Positions 34,215 through 47,304 are shown, counted from the stretch's first letter. The stretch: DNA of 64,000 bases from Armillaria gallica (GCA_037576215.1 JBANDB010000004.1:5394001-5458000); one strand, 5' to 3'. The notes: generated by a model from the letters alone, not told the origin. Translations and numbers: made by a program.

Positions 34215-36156
34215 ATGGCGCCCCCTGCTCTAGGGAAAACGCTCGGAGCGGTGTATATCGGGGCCATGATAGCTGCTATGTGAGTTTCTCCGTTAAACTG
34301 TGATCTGAATGGATCTAATGATAATCTCACTAGTCTTTTTGGGATCACCATTCTACAAACTGCGATATACTACCAAAGATTCAGGAAGGATTGGTGGGTG
34401 TACAGATACTCCGTGAGTCGTCCTGCGTAGTCACCGTTGCACAGATGCTCACGTATACAGGTGGCGTTACTCTGGTACCGCGTTTCGGACTCGGAGCCAG
34501 ATGAAATTTTGACGAGCATCCTGTAGGGTCCTCGATGCGCTACACGTCGCGCTGAGTACGCATGCACTATATTTCTACCTGGTAGAGAATTTTGGTAATG
34601 TGGATGTTCTCAATGAGGTCGTCTGGTACGTGTGCGCTTCTGTTTGACTGAAAAACTCGATGCGAAGTTTTGTCTTTGTAGGAGCTTCAAGGTGAAATTT
34701 CCCGGCCGTTCGAGCTTGAAATTAGCAATTCGATTCCTAACCAGCCGCTGTAGCTGCAGCTGTTGTTCGATGTAAGCAATATGTTGCTTAATGTTCTTCC
34801 GCTAACGATCAAAGAACAGACCTTGACTGTTGTAGGTGTGCAAACGTGCGTATCGATCCTATAGGTTGGACTCAAGACCTAACTCTGTTCATAGTATATA
34901 TGCCGTACGCCTGTGCAGATGTGCGTAATCGTCCTCTACTAATCTCTCCCTTGGCTTACCATAGTTCAGTGGGACGCCACTTCCATCGGATCGTTCCTTT
35001 TTTTGTGGTATGTCCGTCCGATGACAGTTTATGCTTGTCTCATTTGACGGGTTCTCATCTTAGGTGCTTGTCGTGTGTGGGGGATACGGTAACTTCTTCC
35101 TCTGACCCCCTGTCGCTCGCTGTTAACGTCCGGATTTGAATTAAGCTGCAGGAATATGTGCGTGTGTTAGCCTTTGCTCGTTACCGGTGGTCGTATCGCT
35201 GATATGGTTTGCTAGGTGTTTGCTACGACGTGTGAGGATCAACACGTTCTCCTACAGAATTTCAATCTAGATGCGACTTGACAGATTCGTGATAACAGGG
35301 TTTTCGGATATTTCGTCTATCTCGGTGCGTATATTCAATGTCGGACACATCATAGGCCTTATAGAATTCGAACAGACAACCATCATCGCGGCCTTTTCTG
35401 CAACAACCGCCGTTGATTTCATCATATCCGCTCTGATGTGTTACTATCTTCAAGTGAGTAAAACCGCTGTGCCTCACTATTCCAGGTAAGCCTCGCACGG
35501 TGTTATGAAACCCCATTGCTCTAATCTGCCAGTATGACCACGACGCTGTTGGTCTTGATGCGACTCGTTTTGATTTCGGGACTTGCTACAAGGTACATCA
35601 TTTCGGTCTCAAGTATCTGAATACACAAGCTGATGAGCGGGATAACTAGCACATGCTCGTTGATTACACTCATTACGGTATGAGTGTTCTTCGTTCCTTG
35701 CCATCGGCCTTCAGTAAACCCTACGCCAAGTTTCTTACATTGCCGGATTCCCTTGTTTTTCTTGGATTCAACTTTATTCTGCCAAAACGTAAGTCGTATT
35801 TTCTTAACGCGTTGCCGTAACTAAATTCGAACCAGTCTACATAAACTCCCTCCTAGCTATGTAAGTACCGTTCACGGTTAACGCCCTTTAGTTGGCGTGT
35901 CTCACCCGCATATGTGATCAGGCTCAACGCGCGCAAGGAACTTCGAAAGTTACCTACTGAGAACGCATCGGATGGCGAAACACTCTTGACTGCCCTCAGG
36001 TTCAACAAGAATTTCGGCGATAGCACGGGTGACCAGGTTCGGGGCACTTTTTCCTTTTCCCCTTCAATGAAAGAGTAACTAACTGACCGGGCGGGGTAGA
36101 GCAGCCGTCCGATCGAATCGGAGGATGTAGAGCCTGGCACGGTAACTGTATCATGA
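34215..36156 (+). CDS. DUF6534-family multi-pass membrane protein, 303 aa, twenty exons
   Basis: Predicted exon ends: 34215-34279, 34334-34412, 34461-34474, 34527-34625, 34682-34691, 34754-34771, 34820-34845, 34895-34920, 34970-35007, 35064-35088, 35152-35157, 35216-35231, 35299-35324, 35365-35485, 35533-35592, 35650-35677, 35731-35788, 35836-35860, 35922-36036, 36100-36156. All twenty are GT-AG and in phase. The product has about seven hydrophobic helices and the family hallmarks V-L-D-A-L-H-V near residue 55, V-Q-T-I-Y-A-V-R-L near residue 100 and K-L-Y-I-N-S-L-L-A-M-L-N-A-R near residue 245. It ends in a short polar tail. These proteins are basidiomycete-specific and presumed plasma-membrane or endomembrane receptors or channels; their function is not known. 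The six-base exon at 35152 is the least certain piece. Confidence 0.72.
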
Positions 36157-36487
36157 TGATCTTTTGGACTGTAAGTTTGTATCAAGGTATATCGAGAGGA
36201 CGTTTTTGTTACAATGAAGTGCTACTTGAACGATGGACTTGCGTGTCCCTGGAGCTTAGCTGCTTGAGCTCATGTGAAAGTCACAAATGCACCTGACTCC
36301 CCTTCCCTCTCCCTTGAGCCCTTAGCTGACAAGCCGTTGTGTACATCTCATTCCAGTATTATGAAATTATTCGTGGGATTCTCAACAAAGCCCTGTGGTC
36401 TCGTGATGATTCCATCAACTACTTGACTAACGCTTTCTCAAGCTCTTACACGCACTCTGCGTATACCTTGTAACCTGTGGATTAACG
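36157..36487. other. Intergenic, no gene seen
   Basis: Between the end of the DUF6534 gene and the ATG of the coiled-coil/F-box gene; likely a terminator and promoter, but no clear element is visible. Confidence 0.4.
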
Positions 36488-38180
36488 ATGTCAGGAAGAA
36501 CCTATGGTAATCCGCTTTCTATCATCATTGCTATGCAGCTGATTCGTAACAGCTGGAAACTCTTACTCACGAGCGCCAGCACCCCAAGTTACACTGACTA
36601 GCTTGGCGTCGCTCATACCATCTTTGAAGCGGCAACAAGAGGTGCAGTCAATTGAAATCGAACGCATCAAGAATCGTATTCAGAGCCTGGAGAAGGAGAA
36701 TGAAGACTTGCGTGCCGAGAATAGCGATCTATGGAACGAAATCAATAAGGTAAGTCTGTTGCCGCAGTACGGAGAAAACTTGTCTTTCTCAGAATACTCA
36801 CTTTGAAATGCTAACAGATGAAAGGCCCGCGGTTTCCTCCCGAGTTGTTCGATAGATTCATCGACTTCTTGCACAATGATAATGAAGCCCTCAGAGCATG
36901 CAGTCTAGTCTGCAGAGCCTGGATTCCTGCGAGTAGATTCCATCTTTTCGAATGGCTCTCTTTCCACATAGTACGACCGATACATGCCAGAAACAAGGGG
37001 TCATATGAAGACAAGGTCAAACTTCTGGACAGCTCTTTTTGCACACTATTCAAACACGTACGCAACATTCATATCAGTGGGTTGATGCCAGATGGGTATC
37101 CTATTCCCATTCCGTCTTGGCTGCCGCCGCTCGGGAAGTACCTCAACCGCTTCACGAGCGTAACAGGGCTTGATCTTTCATCCATGTCCACCTCTTCGAT
37201 ACGCTACATCCTCGACGCATCCAGCTTCACTTCTCGTATCACAAACATGGTGCTCCAACAAACTGTCTGCTCTACCTTCAATGACCTCCCCTATATGCTA
37301 TCATTCTTCTCCAGACTCGAAAGACTTCACTATGAGGTCCATTTCCGTGACATGTCCACCGACCTTTGTTCCTATTGTGTGATGGAGAACTCGGCAGATA
37401 GGTATGCGGAGACTTTGGCTATTGATGACTCCCCATCTCCACCTCCAGCGACACTACAGGTTATCTCGAGTGAAGACTATAGCCTGCCAGTGGGTAGCTG
37501 TTATTCAATGGCGACCAGTGCCCTGTACCATTGGCTCTGCGTCAGTGATCACACATATCTGCGAACTTTGATGCTTGGATACCTCTCGCACAAGAATAGG
37601 GATGAAATAATCGCGTTGTCGTCGTATCTTCGTGGTCCTGGTGCGACACTCAAGCATATCAGATTGGGATTCGAGACTGAAGAGGCGATAGGTGCGAACT
37701 CTTTCACCAAATCGACCCACGTCCTAGTAGTACTCATGTTTGATTCTATAAGACATTTTCTCTGACGAGTTCGAGGCTCTTAGCAGATGCGCTTGTCTAG
37801 AAACACTCCACATCACGTATGGAATTTGGTCCTACAGTGACACGACTCGAAAAACATTTCACCGTTCGCTGGTCAGGCTACCAAAACTCCTTCTATCGCT
37901 CCCGACAGCGTCTATGAAGAAAATGATCTTTGATATCTCATTCGAGTCCCAGTGGTCGCCACATCCAAATTCACCGCAACGCCCAAACTCGCATGATTTT
38001 TCCACCATTGACCATCTACTACATCGGTTCTCGGTCTTGGAAGAGATCACATTTAGGGTGGATAACTCGGAGGGAGCATCATTACATATACTCAGAGACA
38101 GGCTGCCAAAGTGCGAGAAAAAGGGTATTTTGAGGATAGTCAGAGTAGCCCTTTTCAATTCGATGGAAATGGTAGGTTGA
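36488..38180 (+). CDS. Coiled-coil F-box protein, 505 aa
   Basis: Predicted as join(36488..36506,36553..36749,36818..37691,37753..38180), phases agreeing. A heptad-like coiled coil (residues about 40-75, rich in E, K, Q and R) is followed by an F-box-type motif (PPELFDRFIDFL, near residue 78) with the R-A-C-S-L-V-C-R-A-W signature. A leucine-rich region continues to the end. The last intron was added because reading on gives a stop, while splicing restores a long frame (E-E-A-I-D-I-F-S-D-E-F). Presumed SCF adaptor with unknown substrate. It is not closely similar to the F-box pair at 16.9 and 24.3 kb. Confidence 0.72.
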
Positions 38181-38399
38181 AGATGATATATGTGCATTTA
38201 TGATTGTCATCACTGCCAGCGTCGGCTATCAATTGGCTATGACACTAGCAGCCGTAGTCACAATGACCTCTTCTACACACTTTCACAGAGTATTGACGCT
38301 AGCAAGTTCCTGCTATTATTTTAGGTATTGTCAGATGAGAAAGAACGAAGTCAAATCGTTACTGAACGTTGGTGGTTGTCGATCCTAACGGCAATTGAC

Positions 38400-39612
38400 C
38401 GCAAGCGGAGTTCGGAATTTCAAAAATGACAAGCAGAGTCCGATACCGACGGCACTTTTGACATGACTTTGACTGAGACCAAACGAACAGGAAAGAGATA
38501 AGCAAGACTGTACGACTTTTGTTACTTGGCATGCTCACTATTCCGACAACGACACCGGAATGGCTGGAGAGTGTGCGTTCTACTACGTCCGTTCTGGCTC
38601 TCGCCGGATGGTTTAATATTCCTCAAGGTGGAGAGACCTCCGAGCATCTCATTCAAAGGCCATCTTTCTTCCATTTACTAGGCAAATCTCCAGCACGTTC
38701 AATCGTATTCGCCGATCCTTCGAGTCTAAGCTCAAAATATTTCGGTGGACCACGTACGACGATTCGTATCCGTACGGGGTTCATGGTGCCCATGCCGTCA
38801 ATTTAGCTTGGCACAAAGTTTCGGGCACATGCACAACACTCGCTACGAGCAGCAGTTTCCGGCGCTCACTTGGCCAGCATTGTACGACTCCTTATTTCAG
38901 TCCATTTGGGAAGACAAGCTTCGACATCACCAAGAATTTTCAGTCGAGTCTGTTCCCTGTTTATTTGTGCTATGTTGCGTACAACTCACGCTGAAATTCT
39001 CAGCTTTAAACCAACTTGAGCCCTTTGTTATTCAGAGAGGATCCATCGGAATCATACACCATCATACCAGATGTGGTATTTTCCTTCAAGGGTGCTCCTC
39101 TGCCCATCATTGAATATGTCAAAACAAATATCCCCGCTATCAACAACGGAACATATGTGCATCTAAGACAGCTGTTTATCGCCGTGAAATGCGCACTTGT
39201 TAGGCGCGGTGATGTCAAGCCTGCGTTCGACATGCTGATCGACGGCGATGCAGTAGTTTTTGTTGTGGGATATACCCAGGGTGACTACGTTCGGTTGTTC
39301 TGTCTCTTTCGAAGGGCTGCTTGGGCTGAAGGGACGCAGTTTTATGCCTGTACAAATGGTGATCGACTCCGGCTTTTGTTGGACTTGAAACGACCCTTCA
39401 ACATAGTAGCTCTACGTATGATAATTCTGAATTTGCGTGCAATGGCTGCAGACGTTGACAGTTTTGCAGAACTGTCACTTCCATCCGGTACGGCGACTAG
39501 CATTCCGGAGCACCTTGGGTCATTTTCGGGCTTTGTTGATGATGAAACAAGAAGGCTAGTGTCTGTCGTCTCTATGTTGGCTGCGGCATCTGAATTCTTG
39601 ACAGCATATTAG
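38400..39612 (+). CDS. Cassette gene A, uncharacterised P-D/E-x-x-K family
   Basis: The last exon (to the TAA at 39612) is clearly coding: I-P-D-V-V-F-S-F, then P-I-I-E-Y-V-K about 20 residues later, then a helix and a conserved R-P-F-N-I-V-A-L-R segment. Upstream pieces at 38519-39000 (for example LFQSIWEDKL) match the inverted relative at 52.1-53.5 kb. I could not connect them in one frame: there is an apparent frame change near 38860, and the junction to the last exon is unclear. The gene may be intact with unresolved introns, or lightly damaged. It lies directly upstream of gene B, its distant paralogue. The motif pattern recalls a PD-(D/E)XK nuclease core, which is inference only. Confidence 0.5.
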
Positions 39613-39649
39613 AAGATCATACTTCTATATCGCTCTGGTTACACTCTAG

Positions 39650-41255
39650 GAGCACCAGGATTCAGGAATTCTTAGTCGCCTCTTATAAGCAGCTTTCCGA
39701 GTCTTCAAGGACAAGGCGTTATCTTTCGCTAGTTGTGCCATACCTGATTCATTCGATGTATGTATCTCTAATGCTAATGCTCCCATATCTGTCTTGCTAC
39801 AATGGCTAGCACTGCTGCAGGACACATACTTTCGCCACCTTACCGAGTCCGAGTCTAGCGCTCCCACCGAGCTGCAAGACAAGTATTCCGAGTCTCGTCG
39901 CGCTCTCGAAAATCGAAGCCTCCTCTCAACGTTTGATTCCAAGTCGGAGTCTGAACGTAATATGTCCTTGACACTGGATTTATAATGCGCAGCCAGTTTT
40001 TGTGCAAGTATCAGAGTTACGTTTCCTGGCACACGATCCATTAATCATGGGAGACCCCGCCCGTCCGTTGGTCAGTGCTACTGAACATATTCTTGGCGAC
40101 GACGTGGATCAATAAATGGAAACCCGAGCTAGAAATGCGGAACTCAGTCGGCGATTGTTTGCATTCCCTTATATCACCTCGTTCAATGAATATCTCAGAT
40201 GTTACCGCACATGGTCAGTGCATCATGCAACCCAAGGAGACGAAGACTTCAGGACGGTATATCTCACTCGGATAGTCCCAGATTCAGCTTTTATCGTGCG
40301 ACCTCCCTGCGCCTTTGCCGAATATACAGATGTGTTTATGTTTGTGCTTTCTAAGGAGCTGTCCGCTCCAATGAATGCTTCTATCTTTACGGGTAGGACG
40401 ATACTTTCTGAGGTGCCGTTGATGATAGTGAAGCTGGTGAAGTCCACTCCGAAGTCCGTACCGACAGACTTGCCAACGCCTCTGCTATTGGAGTTACTGG
40501 TGGCTGTACGAGCCGTCGGAATCAACCGGCTCCGAACCCGTTATTTACCGAACCCGTAGCTTTTCTTTCTTTACCGTTTACCACCATGTCGACATACTAG
40601 GTCTAAACGAGTTGCTCTTTTCGTTCCCTCCCGTGCTCGAACTACAACATCTGCCGAATTGAGTGAAACCTGTAAATTCCGAGGTTCCTGTCCTTCTAGT
40701 GGAACACGTGAAAAATTATGGTTCGCAAGCACAGAAATCACGCCTGGTTCATTTGTCGATTTGTTGTCGATGGTGATGAAATCAGCGATGGGTTTACTCT
40801 GCGCGTTGGCGTTGCCTCCCATCATTCTAGGACTTCTTGTGGATGGCTTTCGAATAATTGTTGTCTGTTGTTCGAGGCCAGAAACCGAAGTCTGTTCATT
40901 CCTACCCTTAGCTGTCATAAAAACGAATGCCTTTGTTATCGTTCAGGACTTGGTCACTGAACTCCCCGAAAAGTATAATTTCGACCTGGGCAAACCGAAA
41001 GATGTTTTCTGGCTACGGCGGTGTATGCGTAATGCGTGGAAGCTTGCTCACGAGGTAGAAAGATTGGATCGGGCTGCTCATGTTTAAGTAGAAAAGTCGA
41101 TATCTTCAGGCATATTTTCCTGGTGGAAGGCGAGCTCAGACCGACATCTAGGTAGTATCCAGGCAAACGATACCATTCGTGACTGGTGTGATGATGTTGC
41201 TGTTGTTGTATCTAAGGCTTCCCTTCACTCAGATGTTCCGTTGCGGCGTATTTAA
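39650..41255 (+). pseudogene. Cassette gene B, disrupted copy
   Basis: This matches the intact relative at 50773-52117 along most of its length (TWSVH...VPDSAFIV, MKSAMGLL.ALALPPI, DLVTELPEKY). Damage is visible. The segment around S-E-V-P-x-L-I-V-E occurs twice (about 40410 and 40677) with unrelated DNA between, and the first has K in place of the conserved E. An 11 bp tandem repeat near 40755 shifts the frame. At 41085 a GAA codon of the relative is TAA, although matching sequence continues to 41255. The intron before DLVTELPEKY is kept (GT at about 40891 to AG before 40948). It is most likely a pseudogene. Confidence 0.7.
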
Positions 41256-42384
41256 CTCGTATTTTCTTTTAATATTATGCTCTTCGTGAGTTGTTCTACG
41301 GCAATTGACCGGCGATGATGTTCTTCGCAATAAAGCTCAAGCCTGAGGATGCGGGAGACAGCAAGGCCCAATGCAAGTTTTCTAGCTTGCGAGACTCCGT
41401 TGAGTTACACCAAGTGTGGTATATAAGTGCCCCCGAATTTGAAATGCCTTTTGCGGTCATCAAATTGAAAATTACCGCCTAAATCCAACCATCACCATGG
41501 ACTTGAGCACTACTTCAGGCAATCTCTTTCTCGAATTGCTTGCCTGCTTAGTCGTGCTTGACCATGGTCTTTGTTTCGAAGTTCGTGGTTTCATGAGCCA
41601 AGCATGACTCCAAATAGTCCGTTGTCTCTGACTATCTGGTCGACTGTGCTTGGCCATGATGTCCTGTGTTTCGTTGGTTCGACTTGGTTGCGTTCTTTCA
41701 TTCCATTCCTTGCTTCTTGTTCGGTTGTAGGCGAAGAAGTCTGGTCACGATTTGGTGTTTTGTGTTCGAGCATTCCAGGAGCATTCTTGTCTACACGTTC
41801 TGTGCCGCCCCTTCCTACTCGTCGAGCTTGTCTGCCACTTCAGATTCACACCACGAAGAGCGTCTCCTATTCAGCAATGCGATCACCGTGATACGGGACG
41901 ATTCTTAGTGGCCATAGCATACGGCCTTTTAAATGTCAGCTATGGCTGGCTATTCCTTATTGTAGCCTGGTAGTAACACCGGTACGAATACCATCTCGTC
42001 GGCTTCCTTCATGCGGTTCGGTCTGGTTCTGTACGTAACGCTTCGAGCTAGTATTCGGTTTTTGGAGGCCTTCGCAGACCATAACATCGTCGCTCCGTAC
42101 TAAATACATTAAGCTTACAGAGTCCGCCGACGAGCCAAGTGCGCTATGCGCTATGAATCAAATGGATTCCTCAAGTACGTTGTGTTTTTTTTGGTGGTAT
42201 TCGGTTGATCTACGAGCAGATATTTACATTATCGAGTCCTCCATTGAACGGTATGGCCATAACTAGCTCGAGCGGATGTTAACTTTCCCGTAATGGGAGT
42301 GAGCGTGACCAATTTACACTTGAAAGTTCAGAAGAAAATATTTATGCCTATTTTCGTTCGTGGGGCATCGCTCTCACCTTATTC
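41256..42384. other. Intergenic, no supported gene
   Basis: Overlapping short frames between 41496 and 41973 show no recognisable protein. The right part is probably the promoter of the DUF6535 gene. Confidence 0.4.
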
Positions 42385-45214
42385 ATGGATACCACCACCA
42401 ACACCAACGATCCTCCTCCAAGGCTGAGTCCAAGTGGGCCCTCAAACAGTGATGCTGCCAATTCTTCAACTAGCAATGCCACATCCACGTCCGCCGTACC
42501 GAATGTGGCGTATTATTCAAGACCCAGGCGTCGGAAATTCAGTCGTCGTCGGATGGGTCTCAAGGCTCAATCACAGACAAGAGGTAGCTGCGATCCTTGA
42601 GGATCAATCTTTCTACCTAACGATTCTCTCCAAGGTCACGATCCCTCGGACTATGAGCAAAAATATTCAGAAGATGCCAGAGGAGAAGAGATGGGGCTCT
42701 TTGCGAGGATATGGAGAATATATTTGGACGAATGCGCGATCTTCGATGCGGAAATGGTAGAAGACTGGAGGGATGGATTGGACGTACTCCTCATATTTGT
42801 GCGTTGTTTTGTTCTCCCTATCTATCACTTTTTGACATGATGATCTGTAGGCCGGGCTCTTCTCAGCTGTTGTCTCGGCCTTCGTTGTTCAAACATCTCA
42901 GAATCTCCAGATTAATTATGGTGAAGTTTCGGCATCTCTTCTATTCGAGCTCATCAGTATTCAACGTGCCATGGCCAATGGAGCATCTGTCGATCTTGTT
43001 CCTCGCTCTAGCCTTACTCCATACACGTCCTTCCATCCAAAGACACTTGACTCGTGGGTCAACGGGCTGTGGTTCGCAAGTTTATCAATCAGCCTTTCCA
43101 CAGCTTTAGTTGCGGCCCTCGCAAAGCAGTGGATACACCAGTATGTATCAGTGCCATCAGGAACGCCTCGTGACCGGGTGCGTGTACGCCACGTTCGCTA
43201 CATGAACCTCCAAGTCTGGCATCTACCCGCTATCATTGGCTTGCTCCCCGTACTCATGCATACTGCCCTGGGTCTTTTCCTCCTCGGCCTGGCAATTTTC
43301 CTCATCCCTCAAAGTGTGGAAATTGGTGGCGTGACGACTGCCATCATACTCGTCGGTTTCTTTGCATATCTTAGCACCAACCTTCTCCCTCTCGCCTATC
43401 CCCACTGTCCGTTCAGAACTCCTCTTTCAGGATTCATTTACTTCGTCTTCGACCAAATGTCATCGGCGTACCATCGCGTTACCCTTCACATCTTCTCCAC
43501 ATATTCTTCTCGTGTTGACTCGGCCCGGCCCAGAATTCGTGGGAAGTCATTGAAGGACGTTGAACGTATGGCGGTCTATGAGATGGGTGTCTTCCCAGAT
43601 GTCCAAGCGATAGCATGGCTTCATTCGATTTCTTCCAACCCCATTGTTCAAAATATCGCCGTGCAGTCTACCAGCTGTCTTCCATTGAAATCGACTGGCC
43701 TGATCAAACAAAAGGAGAGCATGCTTGAGTCTTTGCGCCAAGGAATTGAAGATTGTATCGACATCCGCACTGGTATTCGCTCAGGCATGGGCGGAGATTT
43801 AGAGCGATGTTTGCGAGCCTGCCTACATCTTCAACTTCCTGTTCTTTCAGGAGTGTTGAATCCTCTGATCAATGTTGTCATGGACGGTCTCGCCGAAGAG
43901 AACATTCACTCATCGCGTACCACCTTCCTCGCTGCATTGAGGTATCAAGGGGGCGACAATGCCAATGTTATAGCAGACCTTCTCGAGTCAAAATCAGAGT
44001 CAGAGCTGGCCGAGCAGCCGGTGATATGGGCCAATATTCTCTGCAATGTTCTTACGCAAGGCGGCCCATTCCACGGAGAAGCTGCCGTCAACCTCTACAA
44101 AGCTCTTTTGAATGCATTTCCAACGACATACTGGTCTTTTGATTGGGTAGAGCCTGCTATCGGGTTCCGTGCTCCTGCAATGTATCCGGAACCTGGATGC
44201 CCGGATATAGAGATCTGTGACGCGGAATGTGATGTCCAGGCCAGCCTTGCTTCCGCTATTTCGTCCTGTTTGTATCCGCTTCTCGGCAAGCTGCTAGTCT
44301 GCCACTTTTCTCGAAGTACAGAAACGGACACCGAAGGAAAGGATTCTTCACCATGTTGGTCTGGTGTACCCATACCCCTACAGGTATTACTATCTATGCT
44401 TCGTTCGCAACACATCGAGGATGCCGGTCTATTACACGACGTCTTGGTTCATCTTCGACTTTATGTCACGACCCTGATAGAACAGGAAGTGCAAGTCTGG
44501 ATCCGGAACCCGGACAAGAGACATACATGCCGTACTATCATCCGGCACCTGTATACCATAACACGATACGCCATTGAAGCCAGTTCTCATACTATCGCTT
44601 GGTCCCAGATGGATAATCAGCAATTATTGTGGGATATTTTTGTGGACGCCCTCAGCACTTCACCCAGCTTAGGCGATCCAGATTTCGTCGAACAAACCTC
44701 CAGATGGCGGGCGTCTGCGGACAACACGCTTATAGATTTTGCGTTCCCTAGGGACCCTTCCGAGGCAATACCCATCTTCACAAAGTTCGCTGACATGCAT
44801 CTGTTCGAGAACATGTGTGGCACAGTTATTAAACACCCTCATCACGTATCCCAGTTCATACCGCTCTTTCAAGGATACCTCGATCACTTAACCACCTCGA
44901 CGTCTCTGGGATGGTATTCCTCCGACGATAGAATTCTCCAGCTAGCCACAGACGAGCTATTCAGGCCTAGAAATCTCCTTATCACATTCAAAGTCTTGGT
45001 CAAGGCTAAAGATATCCAACGCATGGAAGGCATAAGGCGTCTACGGCCGGATGCTCCAGCATGGGAGGCTTTATTCACCACGTTTGACAAGCGGACTTCA
45101 GATGACGCATTCTGGGAGCCGTTTGTAAATTCCACTCGTGATCCAGCGACGTACAATGCCGTACTTTTAGAGTTTAGGCAGAACTGGAAAGCCGAACGGC
45201 AAATTCTGAATTAA
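42385..45214 (+). CDS. DUF6535 domain protein, membrane-anchored, 908 aa
   Basis: Predicted as join(42385..42583,42635..42798,42851..45214), both introns GT-AG and in phase. A serine/proline-rich N-terminus precedes the DUF6535 signature. This has an acidic W-x-x-Y-L-D-E stretch, D-W-R-D-G-L-D-V-L-L-I-F, then A-G-L-F-S-A-V-V-S-A-F-V-V as the first membrane helix, and an S-L-S-T-A-L-V-A-A-L-A-K-Q-W helix near residue 190. Two further hydrophobic segments follow around residues 240-300. The remaining 600 residues are soluble and helical. The family is Agaricomycete-specific with no known role; the topology suggests an integral membrane protein with a long cytosolic tail. The 51-base second intron falls inside the first membrane segment, as in many family members. 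Confidence 0.82.
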
Positions 45215-46039
45215 ACAGCTTCAGCCCGCTCCAAGTTTGCTCCAGGGGAACACGTCGCCCGGCCAGTTCGGGGGGTTTGGTGGCAGGAACGGCCCTTTTC
45301 AATAGGTGACGATACGGCACGGGAGCAGGCGCTGGAAGTTCCAATTTTCCAGGGGGGGCGTAGAGCCTGGTACCTCACTGAATCACGACCTCGCGATCCG
45401 AGGGTACTACAATAGAACTTTACGTGTTCTAGCACAGTGTTGCGTCGTCGTGCCGCCAAGTCTGTTCATGGAATGATGCCAAAACTAGGATAATTCCAGT
45501 ATCCAATACTATCTTCTGGATTACTTACCATTCATGCATGCTAGCCAATATAACGTAGTGATGGAGCTTGAAGCTTGAGGCCTTGAGGACTTGTTGGCGT
45601 AGCTTGTTAGTTGCGAACAACTTGCAAAGAGCTTTAAGAAGATTGTCTAATTTTAAGTCTATGTTGAATTAGCGGCAGACGAGTGAAATAAATGGCTGCT
45701 ATACCGGTATGAACTATGCCGCATTCACGGAGAACAAAGTACAAGCCGTGTAACTTTCAAGGAAGTCGCCGCCCGGAGACTGAGTGATGACAAATCAATG
45801 AAAATCCTTCCTTTCCTTGGTTTGCTGTCGTGACGCGTAATATTTGTGTACCAACATCACTTGGGGCATATCCTCCATTTGACCCCGCTAGTAGACGCTG
45901 ACAAGAAGAAAAAGAGAGAGAGAAACGAAAATGCCTGTTTGCCAGGAGAGCACAGTGGTTGCAACCTTTGGTGAGTAGTACTGATAATATGTCTATCATT
46001 CTGTCCTGAATATCCCGTCAATTAGCATACATTCATGCT
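45215..46039. other. Intergenic, no gene seen
   Basis: Convergent 3' ends of the DUF6535 gene and the minus-strand reductase gene. No recognisable open frame or repeat. Confidence 0.5.
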
Positions 46040-46977
46040 CTAAAAACTATCCTTGTTTGCTTCCACGAAGCTCTTCAACGTTCTCTTTCCGGTAACTTTC
46101 TTCTCTGCTGCGAATATCTTTTCTTCAACACCGTTAGCATTCAGGTCATCCAAAGACGAGAGCATCTCAGCGTAATCTTCAGGAAGACCGAAAGCAACGT
46201 ATCTTTTCTTCAACTCCTCGATGGTGATGCGTGTGTGAGTAATCTTCCGCCCAAGTACCTCTGTGAAGATAGCAGCAACCTAATTTGACAATCAGCTATG
46301 GTGGAATAGATAAAAAGAGGACGGGACAAACATCGTCATAAGAGAGCAGCTCAGGGCCCGTAAGAATATGGTCCGTGTTATGGCTCTTCTCATCCGTCAA
46401 CGTGCTAACAGCCAAATCCGCAATATCGTCTGCAGATATAAATCCAATCTTTCCATCGGCAGACGCACTCAGAATGGTGTTCTGTTCCTTGATGTTTGAG
46501 AGGTGCAGCGTCAAAAAGTTCTCTAGAATTCTAGTAGTCAAAACTTCTGTTCCTCGCGAACGCTTGCAACGCACCAAAAAACCACGAAGGGCGGATGACC
46601 GCGTATTCGACTTTGAGCGATAGCAGATACTCGTGCACCTTCCCCATCGCCGGGTACCCAGGCTCCATTGCAGATGCACTAAGGAGAACAAACCGCTTTA
46701 CGCCCTTCTGCACCGCCAAATCAATGAAAGGTTTCATGGGTGGGAATACCTCTAATGAACCTGCGGGCGCAACGAGGTAGATCCGGTCGATGTTCGGATC
46801 GGCGGTGAAGGCATTTTCGAATGTCGATGGATCATACCAGTCAAATTTGACGCCTTTGAAAGGTTCGGGGACGACGCCTTTGCGGGAGGTGAGGAGGACA
46901 GGTTGGTTGGCGTCTCGGAGAAGACGGGCGATGCGAGTGGCTGTCTTGCCAGTCCCGCCAGTGAGAAGGATTGTCAT
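46040..46977 (-). CDS. NmrA-like NAD(P)-binding reductase, festuclavine/agroclavine dehydrogenase-like, 277 aa
   Basis: Predicted minus-strand exons 46977-46575, 46522-46332 and 46279-46040 with two 52-base introns, phases agreeing. The N-terminus carries the T-G-G-T-G-K-T-A dinucleotide motif (residues 6-13). V-I-R-P-S-W-F-F near residue 130 and G-K-I-G-F-I-S-A-D-D-I-A near residue 165 are typical of the NmrA subfamily that includes ergot-alkaloid EasG/FgaFS reductases. Those enzymes reduce iminium or aldehyde substrates with NADPH. No other alkaloid gene is near, so a general reductase role is more likely. It is only distantly related to the pair at 5.2 and 14.7 kb. Confidence 0.82.
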
Positions 46978-47304
46978 GGTAAGGCTATGTCAAGTCTGGG
47001 GTACGTGCTGGTTGTGGTTTTGAATACCGTGTAGAGAGCTGATGATGGTCTTTTATATTAGGCCTATGTATTTAGTATCTTTCTAATTGGTTACCAACCC
47101 AAGACCGAGACACACCAATACGAGGGTCTATTTGATTAAGCTGCTTAATCATTCGTATCTAAAAGGAGATTTACTCCCGCTCATTTATCAGACGCTGACA
47201 TATCCATCGCCAAGCCGATCACGAACACAATCCCCGCCAAGACGTGGGCTGACATGGGTAGATTTGAAAAGGTTTTGATGTTGTTCGCCAGGTAGCCAGG
47301 TTCA

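Noticed and set aside
38389..41312. ACGGCAATTGACCG occurs on both sides of the plus-strand A-B cassette, suggesting flanking direct repeats
   Set aside because: Several 14-base repeats are expected by chance in 64 kb, and the match does not extend or recur around the inverted cassette.
42434..43109. Overlapping alternative plus-strand frames at the start of the DUF6535 gene
   Set aside because: The spliced model gives the DUF6535 signature in one continuous frame; the alternatives give none.
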